Shown: positions 18,298-28,045 of the stretch, one piece after another
Layout: each line of letters begins with the position of its first letter
Numbering within the stretch: the first letter of the stretch is position 1
Source: Roseibium polysiphoniae
Lineage (GTDB): Bacteria > Pseudomonadota > Alphaproteobacteria > Rhizobiales > Stappiaceae
Assembly: GCF_014842925.1 (NCBI RefSeq)
Contig: NZ_JACYXJ010000008.1
Coordinates: forward strand, 36,676 to 100,675
DNA length: 64,000 nt
Direction: 5' to 3'
Notes under the pieces: generated by a model
Databases searched by the model: none
What the model saw: only the letters and a program-made list of their open reading frames with translations
Told to the model about the DNA's origin: nothing
Made by a program: the position numbers and the translations under genes

Positions 18298-19170
18298 ATG
18301 TCCGAGCGTTCCGAGCTGACCTCTCTTAATGAAAAACTCGATTCCCTGATCGCGTTGATTTCGCGGGCTGTTCCCCAGGAGCCTTCCGCTCCGGACTTCA
18401 CTGCCTCCGACGCGTTCGTTTGGACGGCAAACCCTGAAGAGCTGGTTCCCGTCGAGAAGGTGAACCGGGTCGACATTGCGTTACTGTGCTCGGTCTCACG
18501 TGTGCGTGACCTGCTCCTTGACAACACCCGCCGATTTGCCTCGGGCCTCCCAGCGAACAATGCGCTCTTGTGGGGCGCGCGGGGCATGGGGAAATCGTCA
18601 CTCGTGAAAGCGGCACATGCCGCCATAAACGCCGAGTTGACGGACAATGCGCTCAAGCTGGTGGAGATCCACCGGGAGGATATCGAAAGCCTGCCGGCGC
18701 TGATGAAACAGATCCGGGACGCATCCCAGAGGTTCATCATATTTTGCGATGATCTCAGCTTTGATCACGACGACACATCTTACAAATCACTGAAGGCGGT
18801 GCTGGAAGGTGGGATCGAGGGCCGACCGGAGAACGTCCTCTTCTACGCCACGTCCAACCGGCGCCATCTTCTGCCACGCGACATGATGGAGAATGAGCGT
18901 TCCACGGCAATCAATCCGTCGGAGGCTGTGGAGGAGAAGGTCTCCCTGTCCGACCGCTTCGGGCTCTGGCTCGGGTTTCACAAATGCAGCCAGGACGATT
19001 ATCTGGAGATGGTCAATGGCTATGCGGACCACTACGGCCTGAATCTGGACGCCGCGGACCTCAGGGCCCAGGGCCTCGAGTGGGCAACCACGCGGGGAAG
19101 CCGTTCAGGTCGTGTAGCCTATCAATTCATTCAGGACCTGGCCGGGCGGCTCGGACAAAAACTTGACTAG
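18298..19170 (+). CDS. DUF815-family AAA-type ATP-binding protein
   Basis: A 290-residue soluble ATPase with Walker A WGARGMGKSSLVKAAHA, a Walker B-like FIIFCDDLSF, a sensor region NVLFYATSNRRHLLPRDMME and SLSDRFGLWLGFHKC. This is the DUF815 pattern. The cellular role of the family is unknown. The gene diverges from yajC and converges with the LytM gene, sharing a strong terminator. Conserved location near sec, pcm and surE genes in alphaproteobacteria suggests a housekeeping envelope role, but that is only context. Confidence 0.88.
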   Translation: MSERSELTSLNEKLDSLIALISRAVPQEPSAPDFTASDAFVWTANPEELVPVEKVNRVDIALLCSVSRVRDLLLDNTRRFASGLPANNALLWGARGMGKSSLVKAAHAAINAELTDNALKLVEIHREDIESLPALMKQIRDASQRFIIFCDDLSFDHDDTSYKSLKAVLEGGIEGRPENVLFYATSNRRHLLPRDMMENERSTAINPSEAVEEKVSLSDRFGLWLGFHKCSQDDYLEMVNGYADHYGLNLDAADLRAQGLEWATTRGSRSGRVAYQFIQDLAGRLGQKLD

Positions 19171-19196
19171 CCGCCACGCGCTTTGGACTGAAAATG

Positions 19197-19227
19197 AAAA
19201 AGGCCCCGGATTTTCCGGGGCCTTTTT
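19197..19227. terminator. bidirectional terminator between DUF815 gene and LytM gene
   Basis: GGCCCCGGA with its complement forms a GC-rich stem closed by a short T loop; A residues flank it on the left and TTTTTT on the right. It sits 27 bases after the DUF815 gene and 20 bases after the end of the convergent LytM gene. Confidence 0.92.
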
Positions 19228-19246
19228 TCTTGATATGAAGAAACAA

Positions 19247-20749
19247 TCAGGTCTTCGGCATATAGCGCATCGGATCGACAGGCTTGTTGCCGCGCCGCAG
19301 CTCGAAGTGAACCTGGGGCTGGGACACAGAACCGGTCGCACCGGCCAGACCGATCACTTCACCGCGTGAAACCGAGTCGCCACGTTTGACGTTCAGCTTC
19401 GAATTGTGAGCATAGGCGGACACCCAGCCATCCTGGTGGCGCAGCAGTACCAGATTGCCATAGCCCTTGAGCTCATTGCCCGAGTAAATCACTGTTCCCG
19501 AATCTGCCGCCTTTACCGGGGTTCCCTCAGGAACGGCCAGATTGACGCCGTCATTGCGAGCGCCTCCCGGTTTGGTGCCGAACTCCGAGATGATCCGGCC
19601 ACGAACCGGCCAGCGGAAATTCGGGCCGCTCTCGACCACTGGATCTACACTGGCGACCACCTGTGGGCGCTGGATCGGCGCAGTCGGCTTCACATCTTTC
19701 TGGACGACCGCTGGCGTTGTTGAGACCACGGCTGCGCTCGGCGTATTGGCCGAGCGACCAGGCATTGCTGCCGGTGTCGGCACGTTTCCGCTGACAGAAG
19801 AGACCTGTGCTGGCGCGCTGACACTGCCCGTGTGAACAACAGACGGTTTGGAGCGAGGAGCTGCACTTATGCGGATTGGCGCTGCATCGTTGGCGACCGT
19901 TCCACTCTTCACTTCGGCAAAGCTTGGCTGACGGAATGGCTTGCGATGAGGCGATGGCGCAGAGGCCGTGATGGTCTGCGCCGGACGAACAGACCCTGTC
20001 ACGATCTGATCATCAGGAAGGTCACGCGTCGGGGCACGCTGAGGAAGACGTGTAATCTTGGTCGGTTTGATCGGCTTGTCGTCAGCTGTCGGCGCACTCG
20101 AAGAGCCATTGCGGTCAGAATAGACATAGGTCGGAATGACAATGGTCTGACCGGGACGGACCTGAGCGGGGTCTTCGATACCGTTAACGGCAACGATGGC
20201 CTTCACCGGGACGCCGTAACGACGCGAGAGGCTGGTGACCGTATCGCCCGAACGTACTGGAATGCGCGTCCCGCCTACAGAGCTCCAGCCACGCCATGTC
20301 GTTGGTGCACTGGCGGCAATTTCAGGAGCCGGAGCTGTCACGACCGGCGCACTGGCGACCGGTGCTTCGTAGGTCGGGGCCTGGTAAGTCGGGGCTTTGT
20401 AAACAGGTGGTGTATAGGTCGGAGCTTTCGCCACAGCAGGCAACGGAGCTGCCGCAACCGGCACACGGCTCGGGCTGTCAGGAATCGAACCCGTTGTCAG
20501 CGGCTGGCTGGATGCAGGCGGCAGACCTGCGGCCGTTCCGCCAGGACCATTGACTATGTCCTTGTAGGTCGGCTGCTGCTCACCATTGGCCAAGATAGAC
20601 CGCTGATTGGTGGTGCCGCCGGTATAGATCGGAGCTTCGCCGAAGCGCTCTGTCGCGGCACTACACCCCGCAAGAACTCCTGCGGTCAGTGATACAAGAG
20701 CAACCCTTGAAATGAGGTCACTGCGGAGGGTGCGCTCCCGCTTGATCAT
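19247..20749 (-). CDS. LysM-LytM (M23) lipoprotein, NlpD/DipM-like, degenerate active site
   Basis: A 500-residue lipoprotein: lipobox VLAGC near residue 29, a Pro/Ala/Thr-rich linker with repeats of the kind YKAPTYQAPTYEAP, a LysM domain (IPVRSGDTVTSLSRRYGVPV ... RPGQTIVIP) and a C-terminal LytM domain (FRWPVRGRIISEFG to the end). Active M23 enzymes bind zinc through HxxxD and HxH. Here the first motif reads NDGVN, so His and Asp are missing, while YAHN and HFELR remain. Degenerate LytM proteins such as EnvC, NlpD and DipM activate amidases for cell separation. ATG at 20749 is preferred to TTG at 20761. It follows surE and pcm, as nlpD does in many Proteobacteria. Confidence 0.88.
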   Translation of the reverse strand: MIKRERTLRSDLISRVALVSLTAGVLAGCSAATERFGEAPIYTGGTTNQRSILANGEQQPTYKDIVNGPGGTAAGLPPASSQPLTTGSIPDSPSRVPVAAAPLPAVAKAPTYTPPVYKAPTYQAPTYEAPVASAPVVTAPAPEIAASAPTTWRGWSSVGGTRIPVRSGDTVTSLSRRYGVPVKAIVAVNGIEDPAQVRPGQTIVIPTYVYSDRNGSSSAPTADDKPIKPTKITRLPQRAPTRDLPDDQIVTGSVRPAQTITASAPSPHRKPFRQPSFAEVKSGTVANDAAPIRISAAPRSKPSVVHTGSVSAPAQVSSVSGNVPTPAAMPGRSANTPSAAVVSTTPAVVQKDVKPTAPIQRPQVVASVDPVVESGPNFRWPVRGRIISEFGTKPGGARNDGVNLAVPEGTPVKAADSGTVIYSGNELKGYGNLVLLRHQDGWVSAYAHNSKLNVKRGDSVSRGEVIGLAGATGSVSQPQVHFELRRGNKPVDPMRYMPKT

Positions 20750-20923
20750 CGCTCTACTCAAACCAATACTACTGTTTCCGTTATGGTTAAGAGTAGAAAC
20801 CAGTAAGGTTTACAAAGAACTAAGAACGCAGGGAAAGTTGCTCGCGAGCGGCGCGAAACCACAGCTGAACCGCGGTAAAATCAAACGCGGAGCCAATGCG
20901 TATCAGGTAAGACAGTTGAGCCG

Positions 20924-21616
20924 TTACAGACGCTCTGCCGCGCCTTTGATGAGGCTGACCATTCGCACGATTTCCAAATCTTCGCTTTGGTCGCCGTCCT
21001 CACCTCGTGTGACACGTGTCATGATCTGAGGCTTTCCGGACAGACCGACAGGCGCCATCAGAATGCCGCCAGGGGCCAATTGGGACAGGAGCGCTTCCGG
21101 GATTTCTTCAACGGCACCCGTCAAAACGATTCGATCGAAGGGCGCTTTCTGCTTCAGGCCCTCCATGCCGTCGCCCACATGAATGCGGACATTCGAGAGC
21201 TTGAGAGCGGCGGTGCGTTGACCGGCAAGGCTCGCCAGCGTCGCGTATCGATCAATGCTGTCGACCTGTCCCGCCAAATGCGCCAGCACGGCTGCCTGAT
21301 ATCCGGAGCCGGTTCCGACCTCGAGAACGCGATGACCTGATTCAAGCTTCAGCGCCTGGGCCATGCGGGCCACAAAGGAAGGCGCGAGCACCACCTGACC
21401 GCATTCAATCGGCAGGGACGAATCCTCATAGGCAAGACTGTGGTGCACGGCTGCGAGGAACAGGCGCCGGGGTACTCGCTCGATGGCGGACAAGACTGCC
21501 CGGTCACCAACGCCGTGACCGCGCAGCGCCAAAACAAGCTGCGCGCGTGCCTGGACTTCGTCTGTTTCGACGCTGAGGGGATCTGAGGGGAGTTGCATCG
21601 GCGACAGATCAGTCAT
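20924..21616 (-). CDS. pcm: protein-L-isoaspartate O-methyltransferase
   Basis: Pcm methylates isoaspartyl residues in aged proteins with S-adenosylmethionine so that they can be repaired. The 230-residue protein has the substrate loop SLAYEDSSLPIECGQVVLAPS, SAM motif I VLEVGTGSGYQAAVLA and the motif RIVLTGAVEEIPEALLSQLAPGG. It begins 22 bases after surE ends, in the usual surE-pcm pair. Confidence 0.95.
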   Translation of the reverse strand: MTDLSPMQLPSDPLSVETDEVQARAQLVLALRGHGVGDRAVLSAIERVPRRLFLAAVHHSLAYEDSSLPIECGQVVLAPSFVARMAQALKLESGHRVLEVGTGSGYQAAVLAHLAGQVDSIDRYATLASLAGQRTAALKLSNVRIHVGDGMEGLKQKAPFDRIVLTGAVEEIPEALLSQLAPGGILMAPVGLSGKPQIMTRVTRGEDGDQSEDLEIVRMVSLIKGAAERL

Positions 21617-21638
21617 GATGGTTCATCCCCTTCCCTGT

Positions 21639-22396
21639 TCAGACCAGCGCACCGGCCAGTTGCTCGACCATATCATGTGCTGTCAGGTCGATTCGGAGCG
21701 GCGTGACAGAAATGTAGCCTTCACCGACGGCATGAAGATCGCTGTTGGCGAGAATCGATTTGCCGCGGTCCTGGAAACCGAGCCAGAAATAGGGATAACC
21801 GCGGCCATCGCGGCGCTCGTCGATCGTCAGGCCAGATTGCTCGTGATGTCCCTGAACCGTCACCTTCATGCCTTTGACGTCCTCGGCGGCGCAGGCCGGG
21901 AAGTTCACGTTCAGCAGCGTGTGGCGCGGCAATGGGAAATCAATCAGCTTCTTGAACAGCTCCGGCGCATGAGCCTCGGCGGTGGCATAGTTCGGCTCAC
22001 TCCCCACGTCCCAGTCGTAGGCCTGGGACACGGCAATGGAACGAATGCCGAGGATGGAAGCTTCCATCGCCCCGGCCACCGTACCCGAGTAGGTCACGTC
22101 CTCGGCGAGATTCTGGCCGCGGTTGATCCCCGAAAGGACCAGATCCGGCATGCCCGGCAGCACCTTGCGCACGCCCATGATCACGCAATCGGTCGGCGTG
22201 CCGCGCAGGGCGAAATGCCGGTCCGAAATCTCGCGCAGGCGCAAGGGATCGCTCAAGGTCAAGGAATGGGCGACACCGCTCTGATCGGTTTCGGGCGCCA
22301 CCACCCAGATATCGTCGGACAGGGTCCGGGCAATGCGTTCAAGCGCGGTCAGCCCGGGTGAATGGATGCCGTCGTCGTTGGTGATCAGGATGCGCA

Positions 22397-22397
<1 letters not shown>
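21639..22397 (-). CDS. surE: 5'/3'-nucleotidase SurE
   Basis: SurE is a divalent-metal-dependent nucleoside monophosphate phosphatase of stationary phase. The 252-residue protein opens with [16 protein letters not shown], the DDG metal ligands, followed by [25 protein letters not shown] and [25 protein letters not shown], all family hallmarks. Its ATG shares one base with the serS stop (TGATG), so translation is probably coupled. Confidence 0.96.
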
Positions 22398-23728
<1,331 letters not shown>

Positions 23729-23740
23729 TCAGTGGCGAGA

Positions 23741-24535
23741 TCAGGCCTCTTCGGCCTCCCTCGCCTCCTCGCGTGCGGCACGCTTGCGCTCGACAAGCCG
23801 AACGGAAATGATGGAGACTTCGTAGAGAAGCAGCGTCGGCAGTGCAAGACCGATCTGCGAGATCGGATCAGGCGGCGTCAAAATGGCAGCTGCGGCAAAG
23901 GCTGCCACGATCGCGTATTTGCGCTTGTCCTTCAAACCTTCCGAGGAAACCAGCCCGGTCCGGCCCAAAAGCGTCAGCACAACCGGCAGCTGAAAGACCA
24001 GGCCGAAGGCAAAGATCAAGACCATGATCAGGCCGAGATATTCACTGACCTTGGCCAGATGCTGGATCGCTACCTGCCCTTCGCCCCCCGTCTGTTCCAT
24101 GGACAGGAAGAACCCCATCGCCATGGGCATGATCAGGAAATAGACGAGACAGGCGCCGATCGCGAAGAGGATTGGCGTTGCGACCAGAAACGGCAGAAAC
24201 GCCCCTTTTTCTTCCTTGTAGAGGCCAGGTGCCACGAACATGTAGATCTGGCTGGCGACCACGGGGAACGCAAGGAAGAGCGCACCGAACAGTGCAAGCT
24301 TCAACTGCGTAAAAAACCATTCCTGCGGTGCCGTGAAAATCATCTGCACAGCCGTCGGATCCGGCGCGGCGCGCAGATACGGCACCGTGAGGATGTTGTA
24401 GATATCGGTGGCGAAATAGAAGCAGACGATGAACATCAGGATGATCGCGATCACCGACTTCATCAACCGCTGACGCAGCTCGACGAGATGTTCGATCAGG
24501 GGCGCCTTCGAGGCATCGATATCTTCGTCGCTCAT
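23741..24535 (-). CDS. tatC: twin-arginine translocase subunit TatC
   Basis: TatC recognises twin-arginine signal peptides of folded export substrates. The 264-residue protein has the cytoplasmic start APLIEHLVELRQRLMKSV, six membrane spans, FTAPQEWFFTQLKLALFGAL and the GLVFQLPVVLTLLGRTGLVSS segment. All are diagnostic. The start overlaps the tatB stop by 4 bases, so tatBC are translationally coupled. Confidence 0.97.
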   Translation of the reverse strand: MSDEDIDASKAPLIEHLVELRQRLMKSVIAIILMFIVCFYFATDIYNILTVPYLRAAPDPTAVQMIFTAPQEWFFTQLKLALFGALFLAFPVVASQIYMFVAPGLYKEEKGAFLPFLVATPILFAIGACLVYFLIMPMAMGFFLSMEQTGGEGQVAIQHLAKVSEYLGLIMVLIFAFGLVFQLPVVLTLLGRTGLVSSEGLKDKRKYAIVAAFAAAAILTPPDPISQIGLALPTLLLYEVSIISVRLVERKRAAREEAREAEEA

Positions 24536-24957
24536 GCCTTGCTATCTTCCGGTGCCTGCTTGGCCGCTTCGGCGGCCGGTGGCGTATCTGCTGCAGGCGC
24601 AGCAGGTGCGGTCTTTTCTGGAGACGCCGGTGCGGCCGTGGCTGACGGCGTCGGCGGGACGGGATCAGCCATGGGTTTTGCGACCGGCTTGTCGTCCTCG
24701 ATGGACTTTTTCAAGTCTCCCAGAGGATTGAAATTGCCAACGTCCTCGACCTGCTTCTTCATGTCAGCGATGTCAGCCTGTTTCTCGGCCTCACGGATCG
24801 CGTCATTGAAAGTCGACTGAAATTCGCGCGACATGCGACGCACCTTGCCCATCGTCTGGCCAAGGGTTCGCAACATGCGCGGGAGGTCTTTCGGACCGAC
24901 GACGATGATCGCCACACAGGCGATCACCATAAGCTCGGTCCATCCGATATCGAACAT
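24532..24957 (-). CDS. tatB: twin-arginine translocase subunit TatB
   Basis: A 141-residue single-span protein starting MFDIGWTELMVIACVAIIVV with the conserved GPKDLPRMLRTLGQTMGKVR amphipathic helix, followed by a Pro/Ala-rich tail (APASPEKTAPAAPAADTPP) that is poorly conserved in the family. TatB and TatC form the signal-peptide receptor. It lies 60 bases after tatA. Confidence 0.96.
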   Translation of the reverse strand: MFDIGWTELMVIACVAIIVVGPKDLPRMLRTLGQTMGKVRRMSREFQSTFNDAIREAEKQADIADMKKQVEDVGNFNPLGDLKKSIEDDKPVAKPMADPVPPTPSATAAPASPEKTAPAAPAADTPPAAEAAKQAPEDSKA

Positions 24958-25017
24958 CTAGGGTCCAGACCCGTTCGTTACAGGGATGAAGCAGGTTTGC
25001 TCAAAGGCACAGCGAGA

Positions 25018-25254
25018 TCAGCTCGCCTTTGACTGGTCTTCGGCCTTTTCGGCGGCGACGGGTTCGCCGGCCTGATGATCAATCGTCTTGGGAGCTTCAG
25101 GCGTGCTGGAAGCCGTGTCGTCTTCCGCCATACCCTTCTTGAAGCTTTTGATACCCTTGGCGACGTCGCCCATAAGATCGGAGATCTTGCCACGTCCAAA
25201 AAGCAGGATAACGATCACCGCGATGATCAAGATCTGCCAAACACTAATGCCCAT
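25018..25254 (-). CDS. tatA: twin-arginine translocase subunit TatA
   Basis: A 78-residue protein, [20 protein letters not shown] then [22 protein letters not shown] and an acidic tail. The single span, FG hinge and amphipathic helix identify TatA, whose oligomers form the protein-conducting path. It heads tatABC; the gene upstream ends in its own terminator, so the Tat operon probably has its own promoter at about 25255-25303. Confidence 0.96.
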   Translation of the reverse strand: MGISVWQILIIAVIVILLFGRGKISDLMGDVAKGIKSFKKGMAEDDTASSTPEAPKTIDHQAGEPVAAEKAEDQSKAS

Positions 25255-25303
25255 ACGCCAAACTCCCGGTTCGCATAGCCTTTCGGCCGAGCGCCACTAT
25301 TAC

Positions 25304-25362
25304 AAAAAAGGCCCACTCGCCGCAACATGGTCCCTTCTAAGACCATGTGGGTATGCGGGGCC
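25304..25362 (-). terminator. terminator of the ABC ATPase gene, with nested inverted repeat
   Basis: On the minus strand an outer GGCCC/GGGCC pairing (25358-25362 with 25310-25314) encloses a perfect 8-bp ACATGGTC/GACCATGT stem (25341-25348 with 25325-25332). The run of six T residues (A at 25304-25309) follows. It separates the ABC gene from tatA. Confidence 0.8.
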
Positions 25363-25372
25363 AGCATTCAAT

Positions 25373-26506
25373 TCATCTTTTTGCCTCAAAGACCAAGACA
25401 TCTTGCGGATCTGTTGCCAGATCCACGTCCATGCCGACCTCAAAACCACTGCCCGGACGCACCCTTGAGTGCAGCGGACGGTCGTGACCTTCGATGATGA
25501 TTGTCAAGAGATCCACCTCGCCGACGAATCTCTTCGTTGCGATTCGCCCGGTCACGCCGGTGCTTCCAGCCGCTTTGGGCAAGATCCCGTGTGGCCGAAT
25601 GCAAACATCCATCTGTGTGCCGACCGCAGCGCCCCTGGCGGCAACGAGGCCGACCGGTGTCTCGATGCCACGCTCCGTGACGATCCCGGCCATCTCGTTG
25701 AGCTCAGAGAAGAACTTGGCTGCAAAAACATCCGCAGGAGTGCTGTAGAGCTCCGCTGAACTTCCATGCTGCACAAGACGCCCCTGCCGCATGAGCGCGA
25801 TCTTGTCGCCCATCCTCATGGCCTCTTCAGGATCGTGGGTAACGATGATGCAAGTGGCCCGGGTTTCGCGCAGGATGGTCATTGTCTCCTCGCGCACATT
25901 GTCCCGCAGGCGCCGATCAAGCCCCGAGAAGGGTTCGTCCATCAACAGGACGCCGGGCCGGGGCGCGATGGCGCGGGCAAGTGCAACACGCTGCTGCTCG
26001 CCGCCCGAAAGCGCATGCGGATAATCATCCGCGTAGCCCTTGAGGCCGACACGCTCCAGTGACGCAAGTGCTTCCCGGTTTGCAGCCTCTCTCGGCAGAT
26101 CGCTCAGGCCGAAGAGAACATTTTCCACGATGGTCATATGCGGAAACAGCGCATAGTCCTGAAACATCAACCCAACGCCGCGCTTTTCCGGCGGAACGAA
26201 GCTCTTGGGTCCGGAGACTTCACGTCCATTGATCAGGACGCGGCCCGCGGCCTGCTGCTCGACGCCAGCGGCAATGCGCATCAAGGTGGTCTTGCCACAC
26301 CCGGAGTGGCCGAGGAGGCACATCACCTCACCGGGTGCGACCTCCAGCGACAGGTCGATAACCGAGGCATTGCCATCATAGGCATGGGAGATATTCTCGA
26401 AGACGAGCCCGGCTGCGATGGTCGCACGTGCGGTGCCCCGCGCACCCCACCTCGGATCATGGCTGCCGTGTGCCAGAGCGCCTCTTTCTGAGGTCTTGTC
26501 GGTCAT
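25373..26506 (-). CDS. ABC transporter ATP-binding protein, FbpC/PotA type, orphan
   Basis: A 377-residue ATPase of the importer class that couples to iron, spermidine or related permeases. Walker A is LLGHSGCGKTTLMR, Q-loop MFQDYALFPHMTIVENV, signature ALSGGEQQRVALARAI, Walker B VLLMDEPFSGLD and switch VTHDPEEAMRMGD. The last 120 residues form a TOBE regulatory domain (DVCIRPHGILPKAAGS and following). Similarity in length and style is closest to Fe3+ importers (FbpC). No permease or binding protein is adjacent, so the substrate is unknown. It starts 5 bases after scpB ends and so may be co-transcribed with scpAB, but ends in its own terminator. Confidence 0.88.
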   Translation of the reverse strand: MTDKTSERGALAHGSHDPRWGARGTARATIAAGLVFENISHAYDGNASVIDLSLEVAPGEVMCLLGHSGCGKTTLMRIAAGVEQQAAGRVLINGREVSGPKSFVPPEKRGVGLMFQDYALFPHMTIVENVLFGLSDLPREAANREALASLERVGLKGYADDYPHALSGGEQQRVALARAIAPRPGVLLMDEPFSGLDRRLRDNVREETMTILRETRATCIIVTHDPEEAMRMGDKIALMRQGRLVQHGSSAELYSTPADVFAAKFFSELNEMAGIVTERGIETPVGLVAARGAAVGTQMDVCIRPHGILPKAAGSTGVTGRIATKRFVGEVDLLTIIIEGHDRPLHSRVRPGSGFEVGMDVDLATDPQDVLVFEAKR

Positions 26507-26511
26507 GTCGG

Positions 26512-27216
26512 TCAGGATTCCAGATCCATTTCTTCGTCGTCGAACAGATCGCCTTCTTCGAGCGGATCCTCATCCTCGTCAAGTTCTGCCGTGTCGTTGG
26601 GCGTCGGCACCATGAATGACGCCGGGATCGCGCTGTCAAGCAATCCTGCGCCCTTCAGCTCTTCCAGTCCCGGCAGGTCCTTGATGCTGTCGAGGCCGAA
26701 ATGCACCAGAAACAGCTCGGTCGTGCCGTAGGTCACAGGCCGCCCGGGCGTTCTTCTGCGACCCCGCATCCTGATCCAGGACGTTTCCAGCAGCACGTCA
26801 AGCGTGCCCTTTGAGGTCGAGACCCCGCGGATTTCCTCGATCTCCGCGCGGGTTACCGGCTGGTGATAGCCGATGATTGCCAGGGTCTCCAAGGCTGCGC
26901 GAGAGAGCTTGCGCTCCTCTTCCCGGTCACGGTGCATCAAAAACGAGAGATCTTCCGCCGTCCTGAACATCCATTTGCCTGCCAGGCGCACCAGATTGAC
27001 GCCCCTGGCTTCGTAATGGGTCATAAGCTCGGCCAAAAGAGACGGAACGTCGCAGCCTTTGGGCAGGCGCTCAATCAACTCGGCTTCAGACAAAGGCTCG
27101 GCGGCTGCAAAAAGCAGGGCTTCGAGCATACGTAGACCGTCACGATCAATGACCTCTTCGGCCTCCTGCTCCTCATCCGCGTCGGTGAGACCCAGAAGAT
27201 CACCGTCAATTTCCAT
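26512..27216 (-). CDS. scpB: segregation and condensation protein ScpB
   Basis: ScpB joins ScpA and SMC to form the bacterial condensin that compacts and segregates the chromosome. The 234-residue protein has tandem winged helices: LRMLEALLFAAAEPLSEAEL, RAALETLAIIGYHQPVTRAE, IEEIRGVSTSKGTLDVLLE and RPVTYGTTELFLVHFGL. Its tail is very acidic (EDEDPLEEGDLFDDEEMD). The start at 27216 overlaps the end of scpA by 11 bases; a longer upstream frame has no family sequence. Confidence 0.95.
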   Translation of the reverse strand: MEIDGDLLGLTDADEEQEAEEVIDRDGLRMLEALLFAAAEPLSEAELIERLPKGCDVPSLLAELMTHYEARGVNLVRLAGKWMFRTAEDLSFLMHRDREEERKLSRAALETLAIIGYHQPVTRAEIEEIRGVSTSKGTLDVLLETSWIRMRGRRRTPGRPVTYGTTELFLVHFGLDSIKDLPGLEELKGAGLLDSAIPASFMVPTPNDTAELDEDEDPLEEGDLFDDEEMDLES

Positions 27217-28033
27217 GGTTTTCTCCGGTGCTGCGCGCCCGGATATAGACCGGCGCGAAGGGTTCGCTCTGGCGGATATCGACCTGGCCTTCCCGCACCA
27301 TTTCCAGACTGGCCGAGAAAGTGCTGGCAATGATGGTCGCCCGGTCTTCGTCGTCGTAGAGATAGTCGGAAAGATAGCTCTCGATCGGGGCCCATTCGCC
27401 GATGCGCCCGACCAGCCTGAGAAGCAGCTCACGGGCCTCCTGCAAGGACCAGACATTGCGGCGCAGGACGCGAACCGATGTCACCGCATGACGTTGTCTC
27501 TGGGTCGCATAGGCGGACAGCAGTTCATAGACCGTTGCGGACCAGATACTCTTGCGTTCCACGGAAGTGGTTTCAGGCATACCACGCGCGTAGAAATCGC
27601 GTCCAAGCCGATCACGTGCCATCAATTTGGCGGAGGCCTCTCGCATGGCTTCCAGGCGTCGCAGTCGAAACGCGAGCGCTGCCGCCAGCTCCTCGCCGGT
27701 TGGCTCGTCCTCGTCCTTTTGCTCCGGCAAGAGAAGCCGCGACTTCAGGTACGCAAGCCAGGCGGCCATGACCAGGTAATCGGCTGCAAGCTCGAGACGC
27801 ATTCGGCGCGCCTCATTGACGAAGATCAGATATTGCTCGACCAGAGCCAGAATGGAAATGCGCGCCAGATCGACCTTCTGAGTGCGCGCGAGAGACAAGA
27901 GGAGATCCAGCGGCCCTTCAAAGCCGTCGACGTCGACCACCAATTCGGGATCCGAGGACGCGCGATCGCTCTCCAGTGCCGAACTGAGCAGATCCTGGTC
28001 GTCTCCTGTTTCCATCCTCAGTTTCGTTCCCAC
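27206..28033 (-). CDS. scpA: segregation and condensation protein ScpA
   Basis: The kleisin subunit of the SMC-ScpAB complex, 275 residues. Diagnostic segments are VDGFEGPLDLLLSLARTQKV, AADYLVMAAWLAYLKSRLLL and a C-terminal winged helix ending in IRQSEPFAPVYIRAR. It lies 12 bases after nagZ and overlaps scpB, so nagZ-scpA-scpB form a unit. Confidence 0.95.
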   Translation of the reverse strand: MGTKLRMETGDDQDLLSSALESDRASSDPELVVDVDGFEGPLDLLLSLARTQKVDLARISILALVEQYLIFVNEARRMRLELAADYLVMAAWLAYLKSRLLLPEQKDEDEPTGEELAAALAFRLRRLEAMREASAKLMARDRLGRDFYARGMPETTSVERKSIWSATVYELLSAYATQRQRHAVTSVRVLRRNVWSLQEARELLLRLVGRIGEWAPIESYLSDYLYDDEDRATIIASTFSASLEMVREGQVDIRQSEPFAPVYIRARSTGENHGN

Positions 28034-28045
28034 TTGCCAGACTGA

